DNA from: Liolophura sinensis
Lineage: Eukaryota; Mollusca; Polyplacophora; Chitonida; Chitonidae
Length of the DNA stretch: 64,000 nucleotides
Assembly (NCBI RefSeq): GCF_032854445.1
Contig: NC_088305.1
Coordinates: forward strand, 2,483,001-2,547,000
Reading direction: 5' to 3'
Position numbers and translations under genes: made by a program. The notes below the pieces were generated by a model. It had not been told where the DNA came from. It was given only the letters and a program-made list of their open reading frames with translations, and did no database searches. This document shows, in pieces, positions 51,790 through 62,700 of this stretch; within the stretch, counting starts at the first letter, position 1, and the number at the start of each line of letters is the position of its first letter.

Positions 51790-51985
51790 GCTTGGCATTT
51801 GGAGCCTGAGCGACACACGTGGGCTTGTTTACGCGTCCAATTTAGCTGAGGGCTGAGGTGCGAATGTCAAGCATGGAAGCTACAACTTCCTCTTTTTTAA
51901 GGTCTTAGGTGTGACCCAATCCCGGATTGATGCTGGATCTACAACCCCCGAAGCGGAAGCCCTACCAACTGTGCAACTTTAACAC
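51790..51985 (-). mobile_element. Head of the SINE-B variant, inverted
   Basis: On the minus strand it reads gcacagttggtagggcttcc, gcttcgggggttgtagatcc, cacacctaagaccttaaaaa, agaggaagttgtag, matching the head of the element at 51388. The two form an inverted pair about 400 bp apart. Confidence 0.75.
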
Positions 51986-51989
51986 ATCA

Positions 51990-53639
51990 AAAATGCAGGA
52001 AAAATAAAAACTATCGATGGTAAAACTGTTTTTATTGACACAAGTCTTAAATACAATTGCTATATACCTTCAACTAAGACAATGTTAAAAATACTTCTAC
52101 ATTACATCAAATTATTTATATGTTAACAAACACAAGAATTTAAAAACTGACGATTTTTTCCAGCTAGTTTGGACAATCAGCACAAAGGCACATGGACCCA
52201 TGATCAATGCCTTATTCATGCGAGCACATGGTACACTTTCGCTCATTACATTACGAAATGTTACGAACCTCCACTTTTCAACACATCAATGGCAGTTATC
52301 TCCCCTTTACAAAAAAATTAATGATTATTTTCATCCCATTTAAACAAAATATTATCCAAAACAATAATAACCCAAAAGTAAACTAAATATGCCTGGGATG
52401 CACTGAACTAAAAAATCTCCAGAAAAGCATGTTCTGTCTAGCCTATCAGAACAGCCAAGATACACGTACAGGTATTTTGCATGTAGCCCAGAGGTAATAT
52501 ATTAGGATACCATTTCTTTTGAACAGGTCTGATATATGTTTAGAGGGAGAACAATAGTTTCAAATGCAATACCTACAGATTATTTCCTCATTTTATTATT
52601 GAACTGAAGGCATTTGATTATTGTCATGGAAACTGGATCGGGGAAGGGAGGGTGATTCAGGTGGGTGGGTAAGTTTAGAAGGGATGGGTATGGAATGTTT
52701 GGAATTCACGATGCATTTCTTTGCTAACTTTCTGTAACAGTTGTCTTAGCCTACATCGAAGAGAACGACCTCCATTCCTTGTGGAAGGCGTCAAGATCCA
52801 GATATTAGTCTTTCTGTCAGTATTTAGTTTGCGATGCGAACCATGGTGTCAACAGTAATTACTGTACAACCCCAGCTTACCTGTACAACAGTTGTGGTTT
52901 TACCTCTGATCTGTAAGGTGACACCAACTTCAAATGTTGTATTACGGGCACATCAAATGTTTTTCTATTTTCCGAGGAGGGAATAATAAAAAAATTTTAA
53001 AATCTGCGGAAAGTGTAGGAAATCTTTATCGTGTTGACACATTTATATAACTGGAAAGCCTTGAAAAATAGGAAAATCCTAAAAAACAAAGTGCAAAGGT
53101 GGATTTTCAGTTTTATTGTCATTCATTTTGGTTTTTTTTAGAGTCACCTCACCTGCAAAATGCAACATAAAAACTGGTGTTGCCTAAGCTACATGAGACA
53201 TGTGAAAAGAAACCAGAAGCTCATCACAGCAAACATTCAGATGAATTCAATGGAAAATCCCTGTCCCCTCCCACACATCCCCTCCCACACACACAGAGTG
53301 TGATCCTCCCTGGGGAGTCAGACCTGGTAAGAGGTTTCAACACACGGAGTAAAACCAAGAACAGGTATGTTCCCCTTGATGATGAGCGCCTCAGTAGCTG
53401 TCATGTCAAATCAATTATCCGCCATCAGTGTAATTTTTTTATGACGCAAACATGGACGGAAAAATAAAAAGTTACATATTGTTGTCAACATGCCGTATTA
53501 AAAGTTTCTGAGCAAATTTTCCGAAAAGTGCAGCAGTTTTCTACAAATGAAACAGCCTATGTTTTGATATTTGTTAATACCAGCTCAGTCAAAATCATAT
53601 GCTACTTGATTAAACCCTAGAGTGTAGATGCGAACAAGA
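51990..53639. other. Unique AT-rich DNA, probably RIF1 3' UTR and flank
   Basis: No SINE or array. Minus-strand AATAAA motifs near 53113, 52592 and 52030 could end RIF1 transcripts. A 96-codon plus-strand frame at 53177-53467 has no recognisable domain, although a stretch within it is bounded by AG and gt (cacacacag, then gaacag-gtatgt). Confidence 0.4.
53113..53118 (-). promoter_or_regulatory. First canonical AATAAA downstream of the RIF1 stop
   Basis: TTTATT on the plus strand reads AATAAA in the RIF1 direction. I saw no earlier one between the RIF1 stop and here, including the 95-bp array, which lacks it. Further candidates lie near 52592 and 52030. If this is the real poly(A) signal, the 3' UTR would be about 3.3 kb and consist mostly of minisatellite. 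Position is seen; use is inferred. Confidence 0.3.
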
Positions 53640-56362
53640 GGTCTGAACACAGGTGTAGTAGCACAAGATCCACCCGAGAGCTTTGTCAACACTGAGTTTA
53701 AAAAATACTTGAGATCTTATTTGCATGTTCTATGTAAAACACAGCAGTTTACCACATCTCAAATGTACTTCCTTACTGTATCAAACGTACTTCCTTACTG
53801 CATCAATACCGCCTCAGTTGCCACTTATAATCTACATGTAAACAGGTAAGTAGCACAAGATCTGTTCTGGAATCTTCTGCAGGCAATTCTAACCTGCTAG
53901 TTACCTGCTCTGTTGAAACGTCACCTGATAATCTAAACAGGTAAGCAGCACAAGATCTGTTCTGGAATCTTCTGCAGGCAATTCCAACCTGCTAGTTACC
54001 TGCTCTGTTGAAACGTCACCTGATAATCTAAACAGGTAAGCAGCACAAGATCTGTTCTGGAATCTTCTGCAGGCAATTCTAACCTGCTAGTTACCTGCTC
54101 TGTTGAAACGTCACCTGATAATCTAAACAGGTAAGCAGCACAAGATCTGTTCTGGAATCTTCTGCAGGCAATTCTAACCTGCTAGTTACCTGCTCTGTTG
54201 AAACGTCATCTGATAATCTAAACAGGTAAGCAGCACAAGATCTGTTCTGGAATCTTCTGCAGGCAATTCTAACCTGCTAGTTACCTGCTCTGTTGAAACA
54301 TCACCTGATAATCTAAACAGGTAAGTAGCACAAGATCTGTTCTGGAATCTTCTGCAGGCAATTCTAACCTGCTAGTTACCTGCTCTGTTGAAACGTCACC
54401 TGATAATCTAAACAGGTAAGTAGCACAAGATCTGTTCTGGAATCTTCCGTAGACAATTCTAACCTGCTAGTTACCTGTTTTGTTGAAACGTCACCTGATA
54501 ATCTAAACAGGTAAGTAGCACAAGATCTGTTCTGGAATCTTCTGCAGGCAATTCTAACCTGCTAGTTACCTGTTTTGTTGAAACGTCACCTGATAATCTA
54601 AACAGGTAAGCAGCACAAGATCAGTTCTGGAATCTTCTGCAGGCAATTCTAACCTGCTAGTTACCTGCTCTGTTGAAACGTCACCTGATAATCTAAACAG
54701 GTAAGCAGCACAAGATCAGTTCTGGAATCTTCTGCAGGCAATTCTAACGTGCTAGTTACCTGTTTTGTTGAAATGTCACCTGATAATCTAAGCAGGTAAG
54801 TAGCACAAGATCAGTTCTGGAATCTTCTGCAGGCAATTCTAACCTGCTAGTTACCTGCTCTGTTGAAACGTCACCTGATAATCTAAACAGGTAAGTAGCA
54901 CAAGATCTGTTCTGGAATCTTCTGCAGGCAATTCTAACCTGCTAGTTACCTGCTCTGTTGAAACGTCACCTGATAATCTAAACAGGTAAGTAGCACAAGA
55001 TCTGTTCTGGAATCTTCCGTAGACAATTCTAACCTGCTAGTTACGTGCTCTGTTGAAACGTCACCTGATAATCTAAACAGGTAAGCAGCACAAGATCTGT
55101 TCTGGAATCTTCTGCAGGCAATTCTAACCTGCTAGTTACGTGCTCTGTTGAAACGTCACCTGATAATCTAAACAGGTAAGTAGCACAAGATCTGTTCTGG
55201 AATCTTCTGCAGGCAATTCTAACCTGCTAGTTACCTGCTCTGTTGAAACGTCACCTGATAATCTAAACAGGTAAGCAGCACAAGATCTGTTCTGGAATCT
55301 TCTGCAGGCAATTCTAACCTGCTAGTTACCTGTTTTGTTGAAATGTCACCTGATAATCTAAACAGGTAAGCAGCACAAGATTCGTTCTGGAATCTTCCGT
55401 AGACAATTCTAACCTGCTAGTTACCTGTTTTGTTGAAACGTCACCTGATAATCTAAACAGGTAAGTAGCACAAGATCTGTTCTGGAATCTTCTGCAGGCA
55501 ATTCTAACCTGCTAGTTACCTGTTTTGTTGAAACGTCACCTGATAATCTAAACAGGTAAGCAGCACAAGATCAGTTCTGGAATCTTCTGCAGGCAATTCT
55601 AACCTGCTAGTTACCTGCTCTGTTGAAACGTCACCTGATAATCTAAACAGGTAAGCAGCACAAGATCAGTTCTGGAATCTTCTGCAGGCAATTCTAACGT
55701 GCTAGTTACCTGTTTTGTTGAAATGTCACCTGATAATCTAAGCAGGTAAGTAGCACAAGATCAGTTCTGGAATCTTCTGCAGGCAATTCTAACCTGCTAG
55801 TTACCTGCTCTGTTGAAACGTCACCTGATAATCTAAACAGGTAAGTAGCACAAGATCTGTTCTGGAATCTTCTGCAGGCAATTCTAACCTGCTAGTTACC
55901 TGCTCTGTTGAAACGTCACCTGATAATCTAAACAGGTAAGTAGCACAAGATCTGTTCTGGAATCTTCCGTAGACAATTCTAACCTGCTAGTTACGTGCTC
56001 TGTTGAAACGTCACCTGATAATCTAAACAGGTAAGCAGCACAAGATCTGTTCTGGAATCTTCTGCAGGCAATTCTAACCTGCTAGTTACGTGCTCTGTTG
56101 AAACGTCACCTGATAATCTAAACAGGTAAGTAGCACAAGATCTGTTCTGGAATCTTCTGCAGGCAATTCTAACCTGCTAGTTACCTGCTCTGTTGAAACG
56201 TCACCTGATAATCTAAACAGGTAAGCAGCACAAGATCTGTTCTGGAATCTTCTGCAGGCAATTCTAACCTGCTAGTTACCTGTTTTGTTGAAATGTCACC
56301 TGATAATCTAAACAGGTAAGCAGCACAAGATTCGTTCTGGAATCTTCCGTAGACAATTCTAA
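53640..56362. repeat. 95-bp minisatellite, about 26 units, with a 950-bp higher-order repeat
   Basis: Unit gtaagcagcacaagatctgt, tctggaatcttctgcaggca, attctaacctgctagttacc, tgctctgttgaaacgtcacc, tgataatctaaacag. Clean units start at about 53845; a degenerate one lies at 53640-53690. Ten-unit blocks at about 54440-55390 and 55390-56340 match base for base at every private variant I compared. The right edge is 22 bp from the RIF1 stop codon. Confidence 0.95.
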
Positions 56363-56384
56363 TCCACTACTCACCAGAACCTGA

Positions 56385-56716
56385 TCAAGATTGAGAATCT
56401 GGTGAAATACACTTTGGTCTGAGCGCAGAGGCCGTCGCGTTCAACAACGTCATCAGGTGAGAGTGAAGCTGCAGAATCTCGCAGGAACGATACCGACTGA
56501 TCTCAGCACTCGTGAAGTTTTTACTGAACATTTCTATGTGTCTGAGAAAACTGTCCTTGTCGACTGTAATGCTCTGGTGGTTAGACTCGATCTCTGCCAC
56601 TGACTGTTCCTTGGTGACGTTACTGCTCTCCTCCATCACATCGTCATCTGCGTTTGCTTTGGCAACATCACACTCATCATCTACACCATCAATACTGGTG
56701 TTCATCAGAAGTTCAC
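56385..56716 (-). CDS. RIF1: RIF1 terminal coding exon
   Basis: Acceptor tttcag lies right of 56716; the reading frame enters in phase 1 and ends at TGA (56387-56385). After an acidic part (DGVDDECDVAKANADDD) come predicted helices FLRHIEMFSKNFTSAEISRY and LQLHSHLMTLLNATASAL, corresponding to the last conserved region of RIF1. The stop lies only 22 bp from the edge of the 95-bp minisatellite, so the array is probably transcribed in the 3' UTR. Confidence 0.87.
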
Positions 56717-59700
56717 CTGAAAATTATAAAAAAAAGAATAATAACGGGATAATTCAGAGGATTTGTATAACAGGCAAAAAATGCAACAATTATACGTGGA
56801 TTGAACAGGGTTTTGAGCCTGACCTAAAATGTGTCATCACATTTAACATGCAAAATCATGGGTTTTGAACCTGGCCTGAAATGTGTCATCACATTTAATA
56901 TAGAAATCATGGGTTTTGAGCAAGACCTGAAATGCATCATCACATTTAACATACAAAATCATGAGTTTTGAACCTGGCCTGAAATGTGTCATCACATTTA
57001 ATATAGAAATCATGGGTTTTGAGCAAGACCTGAAATGCATCATCACATTTAACATGCAAAATCATAGGTCTTGAACATGGCCTGAAATATGTCATCACAT
57101 TCAACGTACAAATCATGGGTTTTGAACCTGGCCTGAAATGTGTCATCACATTTAACATACAAAATCATGGGTTTTGAACCTGGCCTGAAATGTGTCATCA
57201 CATTTAATATAGAAATCATGGGTTTTGAGCAAGACCTGAAATGCGTCATCACATTTAACATACAAAATCATGAGTTTTGAACCTGGCCTGAAATGTGTCA
57301 TCACATTTAACATACAAAATCATGGGTTTTGAACCTGGCCTGAAATGTGTCATCACATTTAACACACAAAATCATGGGTAAACAAAGAAATAATCACCAT
57401 CGCCCACAATTTTGGTGAGAAAATAACCAAGCATCCAGCCATACCATTAAACTTCCAGCTTACCCTTGGAGGGAGAAAGTTCCGAGAGGGCATCCTCAAC
57501 TGCTGGCAAAACATCATCATCGTCTGTCTCCTTAGCAACTGTGTCCATGACAATGGGTTCCCCATCTCCTTGGGCCTGACTTTTGTCAGCAACATCTTGA
57601 TTGGGAGTCATGTGCATTTTAGTCTCTGATTGGACAGTTTGGTCACATATCAGACTACTCACAGTGTTTGTATCCGGAGGGGAGCCAGGTGGTGTATGGG
57701 AAGAGTCCATTGCCAAATCTACAACAGGATGAAGAAAGATAACTCAATCCAATGATATTCTGACAATTAGGCCTTGCTGGTCAAGCAAACAGCAAGGATG
57801 GGAATTTTCTTCCACTCAGAAGTCTTAACTGATATTGCACGGATACACTGCAACGTGCAGAATAGAATCCAAACTGAACCATTCGATGTTTGTCAACCAT
57901 ATTTCTAATGATCCACTATACAACTGGCCAGTATTTTACTAGTCATAAGAGGATAATGGGTTTTATTGAAAATTAAGCAACGACTATTTTGCAATAAAAC
58001 CTTGTCATCAGCTTGAATCCACGTTGTACACAAAATCCACAATTTTACAGTTAATTTTCACCCTACGATCTTGAATGTGTCCAACTTTCCTTAATAAAGA
58101 GGTGCCATATGGCAAAGCCAACATTGAATCTACTACATATATAGTTACATGAAAAAGCTGTAACGAAATAGCAAAGAATACCTTTCTCTTCAGCAGAAGT
58201 GGATTCCACTGTCTCAATATTGCGTCCAGAAACTCCAGGGACACCCTTGCCTCCCCCTGAAATCCCACCGCTGCCACCAGAAACAGCAGTCTTTCGGTCA
58301 GTTCTGTCCTCAAACTGTTTCAGGACTTTCCGTAACGTGGGCACTTTTGGAGAGCGTATAGGAAGATTATGCACTTCATATTCACTGAGGTTACACAAGT
58401 CACCAACAGTGCGAATATTACGTGATCGCACAAGCTGTTCCAAGCCACGAGACCTACAATGTGGAGAAGTATTCACAACATGTATCACAAACAAAAACTT
58501 CTATAATCTTATAATTTACCCGTTGCCAACAAGACTATTCATAATGTAAAAACTTCTACACTTTGCAACATAATCACAGTACCCTAAAGTACAGCTTGAA
58601 ATTAATTTCACCACAAAAAAATTGATATATTCTCTTTTTTTTTGTAGGAGTGAGAGGAGGAGGAAAAGGTTAAGGTTAGTGACCACAGTACAATATCATT
58701 CAACATTATCACATGCTTTTATGGGGGTCTATTGTGATTTGAATTAATAAATGGTTGGATTTTAGGGTACAGCTAAAGGGAGACTACTCTACCTCAGGAG
58801 GGTATGAACTACTGTGCTCAACAAACACGCAAAGCCAGATGTGTGGCCAAGTAGTACTGAGAACCACACACACCTAATACAAAGTTTGCTATGGTGAAAT
58901 TAATAGAAACATAGATGGATGGGAGTTGAACTGAAGCGTTACACTAGACCTTCCTGAATGAATGCCAAACTTGTCCTACCAAAAGCTAAAGTTGTTCTGT
59001 ATACTGGTCACCTGCGCATTCTGCCCATTGGTTACCTGGGCATTCTGCACACTGGTCACCTGGGCATTCTGCACATTGGTCACCTGGGCATTCTGCACAC
59101 TGGTTACCTGGGCATTCTGCCCATTGGTCACCTGGGCATTCTGCACACTGGTTACCTGGGCATTCTGCCCATTGGTTACCTGGGCATTCTGCACACTGGT
59201 CACCTGGGCATTCTGCCCATTGGTTACCTGGGCATTCTGCACACTGGTCACCTTAGCATTCTGACCATTGGTCACCTGCGCATTCTGCCCATTGGTCACC
59301 TGGGCATTCTGCACACTGGTCACCTGGGCATTCTGCACACTGGTCACCTAAGCATTCTGCACACTGGTCACCTGAGCATTCTGACCATTGGTCACCTGCG
59401 CATTCTGCCCATTGGTTACCTGGGCATTCTGCACACTGGACACCTGGGCATTCTGCACATTGGTTACCTGGGCATTCTGCACACTGGTCCCCTGGGCATT
59501 CTGCACACTGTTTACCTGAGCATTCTGACCATTGGTCACCTGCGCATTCTGCCCACTGGTTACCTGGGCATTCTGCACACTGGTTACCTGGGCACCCTGC
59601 CCATTGGTTACCTGGGCATTCTGCACACTGGTCACCTGGGCATTCTGCCCATTGGTTACCTGGGCATTCTGCCCACTGGTTACCTGGGCATTCTGCACAT

Positions 59701-62700
59701 TGGTCACCTGGGCATTCTGCACGCTGGTCACCTGGGCATTCTGACCATTGGTCACCGGGGCATTCTGTCCATTGGTTACCTGGGCATTCTGCACACTGGT
59801 TACCTGGGCATTCTGCACACTTGTAAAACATGCTAGGTACTACTTTCAGATTATACAATGGCTTTCACCAAAAGAAGGAATAATAGGATCCAAAGACGGA
59901 GTTATGGAACATCGAGTGGCACTTTGTCACACCTCACAGGTGAAATACTTCTACATTCTGGCTATTGTTAGTCCCCAACCAGTTCCCCATGGGCCTACTA
60001 AAATTTTACAACAAAATTATAACCATTTTCAAGGCTTTTACTCTGAATTTAAACTTGGTACATGATATACCAAGACAACTTTACAATAAACTGTATTTCA
60101 CACAAGGTTTAGCGTGGGAAGGTCTGCTAGCAACGTGCGGATGGTCGTGGGCTTCCACCGGGTTCTGCCTGGTTTCCTCCCACCATAATGCTGGCTGCCT
60201 TCATATAAGTGATATACTCTTGGGTACAATGTAAAACACCATTCAAGTAAATAAATAAATCCGTAAGTCCAGTTCAGGTTTTTGTTTTGCTTCTGAAAGT
60301 GCAGTTTCACGTACCAAATTTTAGGTGAAATAAAGCATTATAAGGCTTACAGCATAGAGAGTAAAATCAGAGCAGCGACGAAAGTGTGACAGGTGTACAG
60401 CATAGAGAGTAAAATTAGAGCAAAGACGAAAGTGTGATAGGTGTACAGCATGGAGAGTAAAATCAGACCAGCGACGACAGTGTGATAGACGTACAGCATG
60501 GAGAGTAAAACCAGAGCAGCAACGACAGTGTGATAGACGTACAGCATAGAGAGTAAAACCAGAGCAGCGACAACAGTGTGATAGACGTACAGCATAGAGA
60601 GTAAAACCAGAGCAGCGACAACAGTGTGATAGACATACAGCATAGAGAGTAAAACCAGAGCAGCGACGACACTGTGTTAGCTGACAAATGGTCATACAAA
60701 ACCGGTGAAATACGGCTACAGCACAGAGAGTAAAACCAGAGCAGCGACGACAGTGTGATAGATGTACAGCATAGAGAGTAAAACCAGAGCAGCGACGACA
60801 CTGTGTTAGCTGACAAATGGTCATACAAAACCGGTGAAATACGGCTACAGCACAGAGAGTAAAACCAGAGCAGTGACGACAGTGTGATAGACGTACAGCA
60901 TAGAGAATAAAACCAGAACAGCGACGACAGAGTGACAGACATACAGCACAGAGGGTAAAACCAGACCAGCGACAACAGTGTAATAGACGTACAGCATAGA
61001 GAGTAAAACCAGAGCAGCGACGACACCGTGATAGACGTACACCATAGAGAGTAACACCAGAGCAGAGACGACAGTGTGATAGACGTACAGCATAGAGAGT
61101 AAAACCAGAGCAGCGACAACAGTGTGATAGACGTACAGCATAGAGAGTAAAACCAGAGCAGCGACAACAGTGTGATAGACGTACAGCATAGAGAGTAAAA
61201 CCAGAGCAGTGACGATAGCGTGACAGACGTATAGCATAGAGAGTAAAATCAGAGCAGCGACAACAGTGTGATAGACGTACAGCATAGAGAGTAAAACCAG
61301 AGCAGCGACGACACTGTGTTAGCTGACAAATGGTCATACAAAACCAGTGAAATACGGCTACACCACAGAGAGTAAAACCAGAGCAGTGACGACAGTGTGA
61401 TAGACGTACAGCATAGAGAATAAAACCAGAACAGCGACGACAGAGTGACAGACATACAGCACAGAGGGTAAAACCAGACCAGCGACAACAGTGTAATAGA
61501 CGTACAGCATAGAGAGTAAAACCAGAGCAGCGACGACACCGTGATAGACGTACAGCATAGAGAGTAACACCAGAGCAGAGACGACAGTGTGATAGACGTA
61601 CAGCATAGAGAGTAAAACCAGAGCAGCGACAACAGTGTGATAGACGTACAGCATAGAGAGTAAAACCAGAGCAGCGACGACAGTGTGATAGACGTACAGC
61701 ATAGACAGTAAAACCAGAGCAGTGACGACAGTGTGATAGACGTACAGCACAGAGAGTAAAACCAGAGCAGCGACGACACTGTGATAGACGTACAGCATAG
61801 AGAGTAAAACCAGACCAGCGACGACAGTGTGATAGACGTACAGCATAGAGAGTAAAACCAGAGCAGCGACGACAGTGTGATAGACGTACAGCATAGAGAG
61901 TAAAACCAGAGCAGCGACGACAGTGTGATGATTGGTAAATGAGTCTTCCGTGAACTAAGTCTGTTTTCAATAAGTTATGTCTGTTCTGTTGTGGACTGAC
62001 ATTCTGTCGCTCAACTCGGTTTTGAAAGCAATACTTTCAGACTGCTTGTTCCAACTGTTTCAGAACAGTGTATCATTTTGTTTTCAGTGGCCATTAGCCA
62101 GAGATCACACTGTCATCCCTTCTCTCCATGCTGTACGTCTTTACTTTCATATTTCAGCACAACATTCATATTTCAGCGCAACAGGAGAAAGTAATGTTGT
62201 AATAATGTCAATATAGGAAGGCTCACCACATGGATGATGTCAGCTGTGACAGGACATTCTCCACAGGCTTGGTACACTGCTGTAGTTGAGGGTAAACAGG
62301 TTCTGTGCAGTTCAGCTGAGACTCCTGTGTGCTGCCACAGCTACTCTGAGACTGGCTCTGACTCACCCCTTTCTGGAGAGCAAAATGAACTCATCCATAC
62401 TAAAACAGTCACATGGTACAATATTTATTTATTTGATTAGTGTTTTATGCCGTACTAAAGAATATTTCACTTATACGATGGCTGCAAGCTTTCTGGTGGA
62501 AGGCAAGCAGGTAGAGCCAGGGGAAACCCACGACCATCCTCGCGTTGCTGGAAGACCTTCCCTTTGTACATGGCAGGACATGGTGAAGGTGACAAAGCAC
62601 ATTGTTAGATGCTAAACTTTACCGAAGTATGGAAAATATACCACAGTATTTTTCACTTAAATACCCTTCTTCAACAAGCCAGTAAAATAGCTAGACAAAT

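Noticed and set aside
53177-53467. Plus-strand 96-codon frame containing GFNTRSKTKNRYVPLDDERL with plausible splice sites
   Set aside because: Looks somewhat protein-like, but I cannot link it to any other exon or family. Left as a note in the region entry, not called as a gene.
53845-56362. CRISPR-like regular array
   Set aside because: Repeats are contiguous with no unique spacers, and the host is eukaryotic. The same applies to all other arrays here.
56717-57463. 51-bp array in the last RIF1 intron as a junction-derived array
   Set aside because: Neither flanking exon edge shares sequence with the unit.
58958-59836. Plus-strand open frame of 292 codons (LGILHTGH repeats)
   Set aside because: 24-bp minisatellite without stops in most frames on either strand; no gene structure around it.
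60321-61970. Minus-strand open frame of about 549 codons with CSGFTLYAVRLSHCRR repeats
   Set aside because: The 48-bp unit keeps three frames open; it sits in a RIF1 intron and derives from a dispersed repeat.
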